From Caballeronia sp. INDeC2 (GTDB lineage: Bacteria > Pseudomonadota > Gammaproteobacteria > Burkholderiales > Burkholderiaceae), in NCBI RefSeq assembly GCF_023631325.1, contig NZ_JALQDG010000021.1:186001-250000 (forward strand): a stretch of DNA of 64,000 nt. Direction: 5' to 3'. Positions 35,820 to 45,182 of the stretch are shown piece by piece. Position numbers and translations under genes: made by a program. The notes beneath the pieces are model-generated. The model had not been told where the DNA came from. It searched no databases and was given only the letters and a program-made list of their open reading frames with translations. The number at the start of each line of letters is the position of its first letter. Position 1 is the first letter of the stretch.

Positions 35820-36881
35820 TCACTTCACGAGGCAGGCGTCTAGGCCGTCGGTGATCAAATCCTTCGGCAGCTCGATGCCGATGAACACCATCTTGCTGTT
35901 CTTCTTCTCGATCGGCATCCACTTGCCGGCGAGGTCGCTGCCCATCATCTGATGCACGCCCTGGAAGACGACCTTGCGATCGACGCCCTTCATATAGAGC
36001 ACGCCTTTATAGCGCAGCAGGCGCTCGCCATAAATCTGCAGAATGCCGCCGAGGAAATCTTCGAGGCGGTTCGGATCGAACGGCTTGTCGCTGCGATACA
36101 CGAACGACTTGATCTTGTCGTCGTGGTGCGCGTGATGGTGATGATGATGTCCGTGCTCGTGATCATGACCGCAGGTCGAATGATCGTGATCGTCGTCATG
36201 CGCGTGGTCGTGCGCGTGATCATGATCGTCTTCCGCGAGGAAATCCGGATCGATTTCGAGCTTCGAATTCAGATTGAAGCCGCGCAGGTCGAAGATTTCC
36301 TTGATGTCGGCATCGCCGAAATTCACAACCTTGATGGCCGCGCGCGGATTCATGTGCAGCAGGCGATGCTTCAGCGCTTCGAGTTCGTCGGCGGAGACGA
36401 GATCGGACTTCGTGATGAAGAGGCGATCCGCGAAACCGACCTGACGCTGCACCACTTCGTGCTGATCGAGCTGCGAATTCGCGTGCTTCGCGTCGACGAG
36501 CGTGATGATCGCGTCGAGCAGGAATTCGTCGGCGACGGTGTTATCCATGAAGAAAGTCTGCGCGACCGGACCCGGATTTGCGAGACCGGTGGTCTCGATC
36601 ACGACGCGGTCGAAGTCGAGCGTGCCCGCCTTCTTACGGTTCGCGAGATCTTCGAGCGCGCGCGCCAGATCGCCGCGAATCGTGCAACAGATGCAGCCGT
36701 TGCTCATCTGGATGATCTGCTCGTTCGTTTCCTGCACGAGAATTTCGTTGTCGATGTTCTCTTCGCCGAATTCGTTCTCGATCACGGCGATCTTCATGCC
36801 GTGCTTCTCGTTCAGGATGCGCTTGAGCAGCGTGGTTTTGCCGCTGCCCAGAAAGCCGGTCAGGATGGTTACGGGGATCAT
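35820..36881 (-). CDS. CobW-family (COG0523) GTPase with intact CICC motif and His-rich loop
   Basis: 353 residues. Walker A GFLGSGKT (9-16), the metal motif NGCICC (Cys63, 65, 66), ETTGLANPGPV and ITKSDLV base motif are intact. A long histidine/aspartate region (about 215-250, DHDHAHDHAHDDDHDH and an HHHHHHAHH run) precedes the CobW_C domain. These features point to a zinc (or cobalt) chaperone. It stands alone between terminator-bounded neighbours. No clear Zur operator was recognised upstream. Confidence 0.92.
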   Translation of the reverse strand: MIPVTILTGFLGSGKTTLLKRILNEKHGMKIAVIENEFGEENIDNEILVQETNEQIIQMSNGCICCTIRGDLARALEDLANRKKAGTLDFDRVVIETTGLANPGPVAQTFFMDNTVADEFLLDAIITLVDAKHANSQLDQHEVVQRQVGFADRLFITKSDLVSADELEALKHRLLHMNPRAAIKVVNFGDADIKEIFDLRGFNLNSKLEIDPDFLAEDDHDHAHDHAHDDDHDHSTCGHDHEHGHHHHHHAHHDDKIKSFVYRSDKPFDPNRLEDFLGGILQIYGERLLRYKGVLYMKGVDRKVVFQGVHQMMGSDLAGKWMPIEKKNSKMVFIGIELPKDLITDGLDACLVK

Positions 36882-37002
36882 GGTGTCGCCTGTGTCCTTG
36901 TCTGTAATACGTAGATCGCACTGAATCGACTATTGAAACATATTTGCCGAGCCGACGCTTCCGTGCTTCGTGCCGCAATGGATCGCGCCTAGATTAGGTC
37001 GA

Positions 37003-38202
37003 TCAGGCGATTTGCAACAGCAGCCCTTTCAGGTATTCGCCTTCCGGGAACGCCGTCAAAAGCGGATGATCGACGCCCGCGCCCAGACGTTTCAGGATCC
37101 GCGCATCGACACGCGCGTCGGCGGCCGCGCCCGCGACGATCTTCTGGAAGAGGTCCGAATCGATCGCACCGGAGCACGAATACGTGAAGAGCAGCCCGCC
37201 CGGACGCAGCAGCTTGAATCCGCTCAGGTTGATGTCCTTGTACGCGCGCGCGGCGCGATCGACGGTTTCCTTCGACGGCGCGAACTTCGGCGGATCGAGC
37301 ACGATCAGATCGAAGCGCTGGCCTTCGTCGTAGAGACGGCGCAGCGTCTTGAACGCGTCGGCGTCGAGCCATTCGGCTTTTTCCGCGTCGAAGCCGTTTG
37401 CCTCGACGTTTGCGCGCGCGAGCGCGAGCGCTTCGCCGGACGAATCGACGGACACCACGCGCGTCGCCCCGCCTCGCAACGCGGCAAGAGAAAAGCCGCC
37501 GGTGTAGCAAAAACAGTTCAGCACTTCGCGGCCTTGCGCGTTCTGCGCGACGAGCACGCGGTTGTCGCGCTGATCGACATAGAAGCCCGTCTTGTGGCCA
37601 TTGCGCACGTCGACGTGATAGCGCACGCCGCATTCGTTCGTGATGAGCGTCTCGGGCGGCGCGTCGCCGGCGAGCACGCCGGTCGTCTGTTCGAGGCCTT
37701 CCTTCTGGCGGATCGACACGTCCGAGCGCTCGTAGACGTTCGGGCAGCCGGTCGCGGCGATCAGCGCCTGCACAATCGCTTCCTTCCACGCCTCGACGCC
37801 CGTCGCCATGAACTGGCAGACGAGCTGCGCGTGCGTGCCAACATCCGCGACGTAGTAATCGACGATGAGTCCCGGCAAGCCGTCCGCTTCACCGAAGATG
37901 AGGCGCGTGGCGCCGGTGTCCTTCACCATCGTCTGCCGATGCGCGACTGCGCGCTGCACGCGGCGCTTGAAGAACGCGTGATCGACGGGCTCGCTCTCGT
38001 CGAAGGTCCAGACGCGCGCGCGGATCTGCGAGTGCGGGCTGTACGACGCGCGCGCGAGAAAGCGCCCATCGGCGGCGCGCACGGTGACGGTGGCGCCAGG
38101 CGCGGGATTGCCGTCGATGCGCGCGATGGCGTTCGCGTAAATCCACGGATGGCGGCGGACGAGCGATTTGTCCTTCGCCGGTTTGAGCGTAATGGTGTTC
38201 AT
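37003..38202 (-). CDS. rlmI: 23S rRNA m5C1962 methyltransferase RlmI-like
   Basis: 399 residues: N-terminal PUA-like domain (KSLVRRHPWIYANAIARIDG), central EEHEE region with VDYYVADVG, and a Rossmann SAM domain (VLNCFCYTGGFSLAALRGGATRVVSVDSS). The motif LIVLDPPKFAPSK and the catalytic TYSCSGAID cysteine are typical of RlmI. Start at ATG 38202; it follows xerC by about 37 bases in the same operon. Confidence 0.94.
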   Translation of the reverse strand: MNTITLKPAKDKSLVRRHPWIYANAIARIDGNPAPGATVTVRAADGRFLARASYSPHSQIRARVWTFDESEPVDHAFFKRRVQRAVAHRQTMVKDTGATRLIFGEADGLPGLIVDYYVADVGTHAQLVCQFMATGVEAWKEAIVQALIAATGCPNVYERSDVSIRQKEGLEQTTGVLAGDAPPETLITNECGVRYHVDVRNGHKTGFYVDQRDNRVLVAQNAQGREVLNCFCYTGGFSLAALRGGATRVVSVDSSGEALALARANVEANGFDAEKAEWLDADAFKTLRRLYDEGQRFDLIVLDPPKFAPSKETVDRAARAYKDINLSGFKLLRPGGLLFTYSCSGAIDSDLFQKIVAGAAADARVDARILKRLGAGVDHPLLTAFPEGEYLKGLLLQIA

Positions 38203-38239
38203 TGCAGTGACGAGTGCAGCGCGCAAGGCGCTGTCGGGA

Positions 38240-39271
38240 TCAATCGCGCTTCTTTGCGCGCGGGTGCGCCGCATCGTAGACGCGGGCGAGATGCTGAAAA
38301 TCGAGCGACGTATAAACCTGCGTGGCCGTGATGCTCGCGTGGCCGAGCAGTTCCTGCACCGCGCGCAGATCGCCGCTCGATTGCAGGACATGCGTGGCGA
38401 ACGAATGCCGCAGTACGTGCGGATGCACGTTCGACGGAATGCCAGCCAGCAGCGCGAGCCGCTTCACTCGCTCGCGCACCACGCCGGGCGACATGCGATT
38501 GCCACGAACGGAGAGAAAGAGCGCGTGCGGATCGAGCTTGACGAACTCGCCGCGCACATCGATCCAGGCGCGCAATGCTTCGATCGCCTTTCTGCCGACG
38601 GGCACCTTGCGCATGCGCTTTCCCTTGCCCAGCACCGTGACTTCCGCGCTCTCCAGATCGATCCAGCCCTGCGACGTATGTTCCTTCGTATCGACGTGGC
38701 GCACGTCCAATCCGACGAGTTCCGCGAGCCGCAGGCCCGACGAGTAGAAGAGTTCGAGGATCGCGTGATCGCGCAGCGCTTCGGTCGTGCCGGCTTGCGG
38801 CGCGTCCATGAGGCGGCTGGCGTCATCGACGGAAAGCGCTTTTGGCAGCGTCTTTTCGCGTTTCGGCGCGCGCACGGTCGCAACGGGATTCGCGGGCATG
38901 TCGACACGCTCGGCGAGCCATCGATAAAACGCGCGCCACGCCGACAGCCGATGCGCGATCGAGCGCGACGACAGCCCGCCCGCGTGCGCACGCACGACCG
39001 CGCCGCGAATATCGGCGGCGGTCAGCGATTCGAGCGGACGGCCCTTGGCGAGCGCGCGCAGCTCGCTCAACTCGTGCGTGTAGCCGCGCAGCGTGTGCTC
39101 GGACAGATGCCGCTGATGCTCCAGCATCGCAAGATAGTCGGCGATTACGCCGCCTTCGGTGGCTTCCTGCGCGCAATCCCCCGAGGGGACTTCCTTCGGG
39201 GCGTCCCCCAAGGGGACTTCCTTCGGGGCGTCCCCCAAGGGGACTTCCTTCGGGGCGTCGGCGGCGTTCAC
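38240..39271 (-). CDS. xerC: Tyrosine recombinase XerC with repeat-bearing N-terminus
   Basis: 343 residues; XerC with XerD resolves chromosome dimers at dif. The catalytic set is present: Arg in SSGLRLAELVGLD, HVLRHSFATH (His-x-x-Arg), LLGHASITATQVYTSLD (His and Tyr). The SAM-like N-terminal domain begins near ADYLAMLEHQRHLSEHTLRGY. Before it lies an extra segment with three DAPKEVPLG-type repeats. No ATG fits; GTG 39271, three bases after the DUF484 stop, is the likely start. Confidence 0.94.
   Translation of the reverse strand: MNAADAPKEVPLGDAPKEVPLGDAPKEVPSGDCAQEATEGGVIADYLAMLEHQRHLSEHTLRGYTHELSELRALAKGRPLESLTAADIRGAVVRAHAGGLSSRSIAHRLSAWRAFYRWLAERVDMPANPVATVRAPKREKTLPKALSVDDASRLMDAPQAGTTEALRDHAILELFYSSGLRLAELVGLDVRHVDTKEHTSQGWIDLESAEVTVLGKGKRMRKVPVGRKAIEALRAWIDVRGEFVKLDPHALFLSVRGNRMSPGVVRERVKRLALLAGIPSNVHPHVLRHSFATHVLQSSGDLRAVQELLGHASITATQVYTSLDFQHLARVYDAAHPRAKKRD
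39179..39259. repeat. Three 27-bp tandem repeats inside the xerC N-terminus
   Basis: Units at 39179-39205, 39206-39232 and 39233-39259 are nearly identical (first unit differs in one base near its start). Each encodes DAPKEVPLG/S in frame, and each unit can fold through CCCC/GGGG and CCTT/AAGG pairing. Confidence 0.9.
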
Positions 39272-39273
39272 GG

Positions 39274-39993
39274 TCAGTGCGGCAGCAAGCGGGACAGCGC
39301 GGCGCTCGCGAGCGCGCCGATCTGCGTGAGGAAGTCCGTCGCCATGCCGTCGTGGAAACGGCGCGGATCGGGCGAGCCCATCACGAGCAGGCCGAAGCTC
39401 GGCGCATCCGGTCCGGCTTGCGGATCGCGCAGCGCGATCAACGACACGGATTCGATCTTGCGGTCGGTATCGGGCGGGCCGTCGTCTGGCGGAACCGTCG
39501 CCGATGCCGAGTTCGCCGCGCCGAGCCACTGCGCCGCCGCGAAGCCCGTGTTCGCGCCGCAGTACGGCGCCGCGAGACCGCTCGTGAACAGGCGCACTTC
39601 CTCGCCGACCTGGCGCGCGAAATCGGCCTGGCGATACGCTTCGTCGATATCCCAGACGCGCAGCGCGGCGTGCGGCACGTCGAAGACTTCGCACAAGCCC
39701 TTGCTGATCGTCGCGGGCAGCGCGTACGGATCGCGCTGCGAAATCACGCGCACGGTCCAGCGGTTGAACTTGGTCGAAATGCTGTCGTTTTCGTGGCCGT
39801 AGCGCAGCAGCTCGGCGAGACGCCGTTCGAGTTGCTTGTTCTTGTCGCGCAGCATTTCCATCTGGCGTTCCTGAAGCGACACGGCGGCCTTGCCGTGCGG
39901 ATTCGAGAGCCGGATGGTGCCGAGCAGTTCCGCGTGCTCGGCGAAGAAATCGGGGTTGTCGAGCAGATAGTCGGCGACTTCGCGTGGATTCAT
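39274..39993 (-). CDS. DUF484 family protein
   Basis: 239 residues of the DUF484 family, a GAF-like domain protein almost always encoded between dapF and xerC. MNPREVADYLLDNPDFFAEHAELL is the family N-terminus, followed by RLSNPHGKAAVSLQERQMEMLRDKN (coiled coil). The C-terminal GLLVMGSPDPRRFHDGMATDFLTQIG is also typical. Function is not established. Confidence 0.93.
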   Translation of the reverse strand: MNPREVADYLLDNPDFFAEHAELLGTIRLSNPHGKAAVSLQERQMEMLRDKNKQLERRLAELLRYGHENDSISTKFNRWTVRVISQRDPYALPATISKGLCEVFDVPHAALRVWDIDEAYRQADFARQVGEEVRLFTSGLAAPYCGANTGFAAAQWLGAANSASATVPPDDGPPDTDRKIESVSLIALRDPQAGPDAPSFGLLVMGSPDPRRFHDGMATDFLTQIGALASAALSRLLPH

Positions 39994-40008
39994 GGTGACG
40001 TGTGTGCG

Positions 40009-40881
40009 TTAAACGATGCGATCGAGCTCGATTTCGCCCTCGAAAACGGTCGCGGCGGGGCCTGCCATGAAGAGCGCGGCGGATTCGTCGCGCGCGCCGT
40101 CCCAGCTTATCGTGAGCGTGCCGCCATGCGTTTCGACGCGCACCGGTGTGTCGAGCACGCCGCGGCGGATGCCGGCGGCCACCGCCGCGCACGCGCCCGT
40201 GCCGCATGCGAGCGTTTCGCCCGCGCCGCGCTCGTAGACGCGCAGCTTCCCCGAGTGGCGATCGACGATCTGCATGAAACCCGCGTTGACGCGCTTCGGA
40301 AAGCGCGCGTGGCGCTCGACGAGCGGACCTTCGCTCAGGACGGGATACGCCTCGACATCGTCGACGATCTGCACCGCGTGCGGATTGCCCATCGACACGA
40401 CGGAGATCAGGCGCGTCTCACCGTTCACGTCGAGCGGCCAGAGCGTGTCGTTTCCTTCCTTGCGGCCTTCGAGCCCTTGCGCGTCGAACGGAACGCGGGG
40501 CGGATCGAATACCGGCGTGCTCATATCGACGACGACTTCGCCGTTCTCCTGCATCGTCAGCGTGACGATGCCGTTCTGCACCTGCACGCGCACGGTGGAT
40601 GCGTCGGTCAGCCCGCGGTCGCGCACGAACTTCACGAAGCAGCGCGCGCCGTTGCCGCAATGCTCGACTTCGCCGCCATCGCAATTGAAGATGCGGTACT
40701 TGAAGTCGACGCCCTCGACGGTCGGCTTTTCCACGAGCAGCAACTGGTCCGCGCCCACGCCGAAATGGCGGTTCGCGAGCGCGCGCACTTGCTGCGCGGT
40801 CAGATCGAGCGCCCGCGTGTAGCCGTCGAGCACGACGAAGTCGTTACCCGCGCCTTGCATCTTGGTGAATTTAAGTTTCAT
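40009..40881 (-). CDS. dapF: Diaminopimelate epimerase DapF
   Basis: 290 residues; converts LL- to meso-diaminopimelate for lysine and peptidoglycan. The two catalytic cysteines are in EHCGNGARC and [30 protein letters not shown] is the standard start. It lies 50 bases after lpxL and 15 before DUF484. Confidence 0.97.
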   Translation of the reverse strand: MKLKFTKMQGAGNDFVVLDGYTRALDLTAQQVRALANRHFGVGADQLLLVEKPTVEGVDFKYRIFNCDGGEVEHCGNGARCFVKFVRDRGLTDASTVRVQVQNGIVTLTMQENGEVVVDMSTPVFDPPRVPFDAQGLEGRKEGNDTLWPLDVNGETRLISVVSMGNPHAVQIVDDVEAYPVLSEGPLVERHARFPKRVNAGFMQIVDRHSGKLRVYERGAGETLACGTGACAAVAAGIRRGVLDTPVRVETHGGTLTISWDGARDESAALFMAGPAATVFEGEIELDRIV

Positions 40882-40931
40882 GGCGCTATTGTATGTGACC
40901 CGTCAGTGCGGCGTTTCGCGCCGCGCACGCT

Positions 40932-41816
40932 TCAGTAAAAGCCCGGCTCGCCTGGCGGACGCGTCTTGAAGCGCTTGTGCACCCAGTAGTACTGCTCGGG
41001 CATGTGCGGAATCTGCTCTTCCAGGAACGCGTTCATGCGGCGCGCGTCGGCTTCGTCGTCGCCGGTCGGGTAGTTGTCCCACGGCTCGAAGATCTTCAGC
41101 CGATAACCCTTATAGTCCGGCAGCACCTCGCCGATGAACGGCACGACCTGCGCGCGGCCCGTCTTGGCGAGCCGGCCGACGGCCGTCAGCGTGCAGGTCG
41201 GAATGCCGAAGAACGGCACGAACGTGGAGTTGCGCATGCCGTAGTCCATGTCCGCGCCGAGCATCACCGGTTTGCGGTCGCGCAGCCAGCGCAGCACGAT
41301 GCGCGCGCTGTCGGCGCGGCTCGCCATGTCCGCGCCGAAACGGGCGCGCTGAGTCTTGGCGAGCTCTTCGATCTGCGGATTCGAAAACGGCTGATACAGC
41401 GATCCGCATCGACGATGCAGCGAATAGTTCAGAAAAATGGATCCCGCTTCGATGCCGACGAAATGCAGGCCGAGAAAAAGCGTGGGCGGCAGATCGGGAT
41501 CGGTGAGATCGACGGCGCTCTCAACCTGGATCAGCGTTTCGAGCTTTTTCGCCGAGCCGAACCATTGCACGCTGCGCTCGACATAACTGCGGATCGCGTG
41601 CCGGAAATGCTTCTGCGCGATGTCCTCGCGCTTTTCGCCGGACCACTCGGGGAAGCACAGCTTCAGATTCGTGTGCACGATGCGCTTGCGCCGGCTCGGA
41701 ATCTGATAGAGCAGCCAGCCGAGGCCGTCGCCGAAACGCGCGGTGATGCCGTAGGGAATGAGCGCCAGGAACTTGAGAAAGCCGATGGCGAGCGCCACAC
41801 CGATGCGCCCTAGCAT
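40932..41816 (-). CDS. lpxL: Lipid A biosynthesis lauroyl acyltransferase (LpxL/HtrB family)
   Basis: 294 residues; transfers a secondary acyl chain to lipid A at the inner membrane. N-terminal membrane anchor (LAIGFLKFLALIPYGI), catalytic HxxxxD-like motif in FLGLHFVGIEAGSIF, and RDRKPVMLGADMDYGMRN with FVPFFGIPTCTLT are family features. Start is ATG 41816; CGGAG lies ahead. Heads the lpxL-dapF-DUF484-xerC-rlmI operon, divergent from metK. The exact acyl position (LpxL or LpxM type) cannot be told. Confidence 0.92.
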   Translation of the reverse strand: MLGRIGVALAIGFLKFLALIPYGITARFGDGLGWLLYQIPSRRKRIVHTNLKLCFPEWSGEKREDIAQKHFRHAIRSYVERSVQWFGSAKKLETLIQVESAVDLTDPDLPPTLFLGLHFVGIEAGSIFLNYSLHRRCGSLYQPFSNPQIEELAKTQRARFGADMASRADSARIVLRWLRDRKPVMLGADMDYGMRNSTFVPFFGIPTCTLTAVGRLAKTGRAQVVPFIGEVLPDYKGYRLKIFEPWDNYPTGDDEADARRMNAFLEEQIPHMPEQYYWVHKRFKTRPPGEPGFY

Positions 41817-41916
41817 GAGCGGCTCCGGCGAGCGGACTGACTGCCGCGACGTGCGGCTGATTGATGCGTGGCGGATAGCGACAAGCGTTCGGCTCTGTGA
41901 AAACAAGGGAAACCGG

Positions 41917-41922
41917 TATAAT
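41917..41922 (+). promoter_or_regulatory. -10 element of the metK promoter
   Basis: Perfect TATAAT in the divergent spacer; upstream -35 is poor (TCTGTG at 17 bases). A start near 41929 gives a leader of about 160 bases. Confidence 0.5.
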
Positions 41923-41971
41923 AAAACCTTCGCCGAGTTAATGGACAACTTGCGGGGCGAAGCGGGTCGGA

Positions 41972-42092
41972 GACTTCTTAACTTCTGAAAGTCGCCGGCC
42001 TGGAAAACATCCGCTAAAGCGTCGCCGCTTCAGACTCCAAACGAAGACGGCTACGTGAATATCAACCGTACTCGAATGGAGTCTGAAGCGTG
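41972..42092 (+). promoter_or_regulatory. metK leader with Shine-Dalgarno-sequestering stem (candidate RNA switch)
   Basis: CGCTTCAGACTCCA (42026-42039) is perfectly complementary to TGGAGTCTGAAGCG (42077-42090), a 14-bp stem that buries the GGAG ribosome site and the first base of the GTG start. A competing hairpin AAGC/GCTT (42017-42030) uses the same 5' arm, and a small stem GACTT/AAGTC (41972-41993) lies upstream. Mutually exclusive folds ahead of the SAM synthetase gene suggest translational control, perhaps by SAM; the ligand is inference. Confidence 0.6.
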
Positions 42093-43277
42093 TCAAACGA
42101 CTATCTCTTTACTTCCGAATCCGTTTCCGAAGGCCACCCGGACAAGGTCGCCGATCAAATCTCCGACGCCATCCTCGACGCCATCCTGTCGCAGGACAAA
42201 TATTCGCGCGTCGCGGCGGAAACGCTCTGCAACACCGGTCTCGTCGTCCTCGCGGGCGAAATCACGACCACCGCCAACGTCGATTACATCCAGGTCGCGC
42301 GCGACACCATCAAGCGCATCGGCTATGACAATACGGACTTCGGCATCGACTATCGCGGCTGCGCGGTGCTCGTCGCGTATGACAAGCAATCGCCGGATAT
42401 CGCACAAGGCGTGAACAAGGCGCACGACGACAACCTCGATCAAGGCGCCGGCGACCAAGGCCTGATGTTCGGCTACGCGTGCGACGAAACGCCCGAACTG
42501 ATGCCGCTGCCGATCCACCTTTCGCACCGCCTCGTCGAGCGTCAGGCCGATCTGCGCCGCGACGGCCGTCTGCCCTGGCTGCGTCCGGACGCGAAGTCGC
42601 AAGTCACCGTGCGTTACGTCGACGGCAAGGCGCATTCCATCGATACCGTCGTGCTCTCGACGCAGCACTCGCCGGACATCGATCTGTCGCAGCTGCGCGA
42701 AGCGGTCATCGAGGAAGTCATCAAGCCGACGCTGCCGAAAGAGCTCATCAAGGGCGACATCAAGTTCCTGGTGAACCCGACGGGCCGTTTCGTCATCGGC
42801 GGTCCGCAAGGCGACTGCGGTCTCACGGGCCGCAAGATCATCGTCGATACGTACGGCGGCGCGGCTCCGCACGGCGGCGGCGCGTTCTCGGGCAAGGATC
42901 CGTCGAAGGTCGACCGCTCGGCGGCTTACGCGGGCCGTTATGTCGCGAAGAACATCGTCGCGGCAGGTCTCGCATCGCGTGCGCTGATTCAGGTGTCGTA
43001 CGCGATCGGCGTCGCGCGTCCGACCTCCGTGATGGTGAATACGTTCGGCACGGGCCGCGTGTCCGACGCCGAGATCACGAAGCTCGTTCAGGAGCATTTC
43101 GATCTGCGTCCGAAGGGCATCATCCAGATGCTCGATCTGCTGCGCCCGATCTACGAAAAGACGGCGGCATACGGCCATTTCGGCCGCGAAGAGCCGGAAT
43201 TCTCGTGGGAAGCCGCGGACAAGGCGCTCATCCTGGCCGAAGCTGCCGGCACGGAACCGGTCGCGAGCGTGGCGTAA
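42090..43277 (+). CDS. metK: S-adenosylmethionine synthetase MetK
   Basis: 395 residues; makes SAM from methionine and [24 protein letters not shown], the hexapeptide [36 protein letters not shown] and [19 protein letters not shown] are invariant signatures. The start is GTG 42090, eight bases after GGAG that can be hidden by the leader stem. A strong terminator follows. Confidence 0.98.
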   Translation: MSNDYLFTSESVSEGHPDKVADQISDAILDAILSQDKYSRVAAETLCNTGLVVLAGEITTTANVDYIQVARDTIKRIGYDNTDFGIDYRGCAVLVAYDKQSPDIAQGVNKAHDDNLDQGAGDQGLMFGYACDETPELMPLPIHLSHRLVERQADLRRDGRLPWLRPDAKSQVTVRYVDGKAHSIDTVVLSTQHSPDIDLSQLREAVIEEVIKPTLPKELIKGDIKFLVNPTGRFVIGGPQGDCGLTGRKIIVDTYGGAAPHGGGAFSGKDPSKVDRSAAYAGRYVAKNIVAAGLASRALIQVSYAIGVARPTSVMVNTFGTGRVSDAEITKLVQEHFDLRPKGIIQMLDLLRPIYEKTAAYGHFGREEPEFSWEAADKALILAEAAGTEPVASVA

Positions 43278-43306
43278 CGCCATTCGTAGAACGGGCGGCA
43301 CGAGAG

Positions 43307-43336
43307 ACGGCGAGCATTGCGCTCGCCGTTTTTTTT
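43307..43336 (+). terminator. Terminator of metK
   Basis: ACGGCGAGC/GCTCGCCGT stem, 5-base loop, then eight T. Confidence 0.93.
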
Positions 43337-43398
43337 GCCCTCACGGCGCGGTTCTTGCGACTTTTTGCGGCAACACAATCGCCGCCAATGGAACCGCC

Positions 43399-44514
43399 AT
43401 GCCGTACGACTCGCTTCTTTCGCCCGTCACCATCGGCAATCTGGCGTTGCCGAATCGCGTCGTGATGGCGCCGCTCACACGCAACCGCGCGTCGCAACCG
43501 GGCGATGTGCCATCCGAAATGAACGTGCACTATTACGCGCAGCGCGCGAGCGCGGGACTTATCGTCACCGAGGCGACGCAGGTTTCGCGGCAAGGTCAGG
43601 GCTATTTCGCGACGCCCGGCATCTATTCGGACGCGCAGGAAGCCGGCTGGAAGTCCGTCGTGGGCGCGGTGCACGCCCGGCACGGACGCATTGCGTCGCA
43701 GCTTTGGCATGTGGGGCGAATATCGCATCGATCGCTTCAGGAAGACGGCACAGCGCCCGTCGCGCCGTCCGCAGTTCGCGCGCGCGATACGCAGGTGTTC
43801 ATCAGACACGAAGACGGCTCTTTTGGCATGACCGACGCCGACGAGCCCCGCGCGCTCGAAGCCGACGAGCTGCCGGGCATCGTGCTGCAATTCGTCGATG
43901 CCGCGCAGCGCGCCAAACGTGCCGGCTTCGACATGATCGAAGTGCACGCGGCCAATGGCTATCTGTTGCATCAGTTCATGGCAACGGGCACCAACCGGCG
44001 CACGGACGACTACGGCGGCGCAATCGAAGATCGCGTGCGACTGGTCGTCGATGTGCTGGAGGCCGTGGCCGGCGTAATGGGCGCGAATCGCGTGGGCATC
44101 CGCATTTCGCCGAACTTCACGGGATTCGACTTGCAGGACGACGAAGGCGAGGCTTCTTCGCTGTATCTGGCGCAGGAGTTGAAGCGCATCGGCATCGCGT
44201 ATCTGCATCTGGCAGAAGGCGACTGGGCAGGCGGCGCGCCGCTTTCGGAAGACTATCGCCGCGCGCTGCGCGAGGCTTACGACGGCGCGATCATCGTTTG
44301 CGGCGAGTACACGGCGGAGGAAGCGAATGCGCGTATCGAGCGAGGCGAGGCCGATGCCGTGGCTTTCGGCCGCGCGTATATCGCGAATCCGGATCTGGTC
44401 GAGCGCTTCGCCGCAAACGCGCCGCTCAACACGCCCGACGAGGCGACGTTCTACGGCGGCGGAGAAAAAGGCTACACCGACTACCCGGCGCTCGACGACG
44501 CCAAGCCCGCTTGA
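43399..44514 (+). CDS. Alkene reductase, Old Yellow Enzyme family (NemA-like)
   Basis: 371 residues, FMN-dependent. It begins LLSPVTIGNLALPNRVVMAPLTRNRA, has QLWHVGRISHRS (FMN/substrate) and EVHAANGYLLHQFMATGTNRRTDDYGGAIEDR, the NemA/XenB-class motif with His-x-x-Asn, unlike the His-His of the gene at 136-1248. Substrates probably include electrophilic alkenes, nitro compounds or N-ethylmaleimide. Monocistronic after the metK terminator. Confidence 0.94.
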   Translation: MPYDSLLSPVTIGNLALPNRVVMAPLTRNRASQPGDVPSEMNVHYYAQRASAGLIVTEATQVSRQGQGYFATPGIYSDAQEAGWKSVVGAVHARHGRIASQLWHVGRISHRSLQEDGTAPVAPSAVRARDTQVFIRHEDGSFGMTDADEPRALEADELPGIVLQFVDAAQRAKRAGFDMIEVHAANGYLLHQFMATGTNRRTDDYGGAIEDRVRLVVDVLEAVAGVMGANRVGIRISPNFTGFDLQDDEGEASSLYLAQELKRIGIAYLHLAEGDWAGGAPLSEDYRRALREAYDGAIIVCGEYTAEEANARIERGEADAVAFGRAYIANPDLVERFAANAPLNTPDEATFYGGGEKGYTDYPALDDAKPA

Positions 44515-44518
44515 GCCG

Positions 44519-44869
44519 TCAGCGCGCGGCGAATGCGTACCAGCCGGCGCTGCTCGTCGACACGCGGCGCGGACGGCGGCTCGTCAACGCGGCGGCCTTC
44601 GGCTTGGGCGTGGGCGCGCGCAACTGCACCGGACGCCGCAACAGCGCTCGCAACGACACTCGGCGCGAGGCGGTGCGCACGCGCAGATTGAAGAAGAAAC
44701 CGCGGAACCACGACCGGATGCCATCGACCGGATGCACGTTCTTCAATTGCTCGGCGAGCACCTGAGTGCGGGCGGAGTGATGGCGCAGCGCGCGGATCAT
44801 GCCGCGGCGGGCAGGGCGCGCCGCTCGCGAGGCAACGTGAGTCAGGCCAATAGCGATTCGGTGGTTCAT
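44519..44869 (-). CDS. Basic protein of unknown function
   Basis: 116 residues from ATG 44869, very rich in Arg (about one in five). A central segment, NVHPVDGIRSWFRGFFFNLRV, looks structured; the rest is low complexity. No ribosome site is obvious and the frame could be chance in GC-rich DNA. It is convergent with the alkene reductase, four bases apart. Confidence 0.4.
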   Translation of the reverse strand: MNHRIAIGLTHVASRAARPARRGMIRALRHHSARTQVLAEQLKNVHPVDGIRSWFRGFFFNLRVRTASRRVSLRALLRRPVQLRAPTPKPKAAALTSRRPRRVSTSSAGWYAFAAR

Positions 44870-45182
44870 GTCGGCGGATGGTCGATTGCGTGGAAGCACA
44901 CTCGACGATAGTCGTCTCAAAAATAGCGTTCAAGGTTTCGATTCAACAGCGTTTGCTTAGTTGCACCGAAATGACGCGCTCAATGTACAAGACCTTTATT
45001 ACCCGGGTAAGTCCGCGTTTTCCCTGCCGTTTTACGAAGCGGCCGCTGATAAGAATCAGCCGATGCATTGCCGCGCGGGCCTTCCGGCGCTGCCGGATTT
45101 ACAATCGTCGTATTCGCCCCAATTCCGGATATAGCGTCGACGGCATGAATAAATTCGAAAGCCGTTGGAGGCAAGAACTGAA
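44870..45182. other. Spacer upstream of the PhyH-type dioxygenase
   Basis: 313 bases without a gene. A perfect 12-bp palindrome TTACCCGGGTAA (44999-45010) could be an operator, and TACAAT (45100-45105) a -10 element without a clear -35. Confidence 0.5.

Noticed and set aside
39179..39259. CRISPR-like direct repeats
   Set aside because: Units are directly adjacent without spacers and are in frame within xerC; no cas genes.
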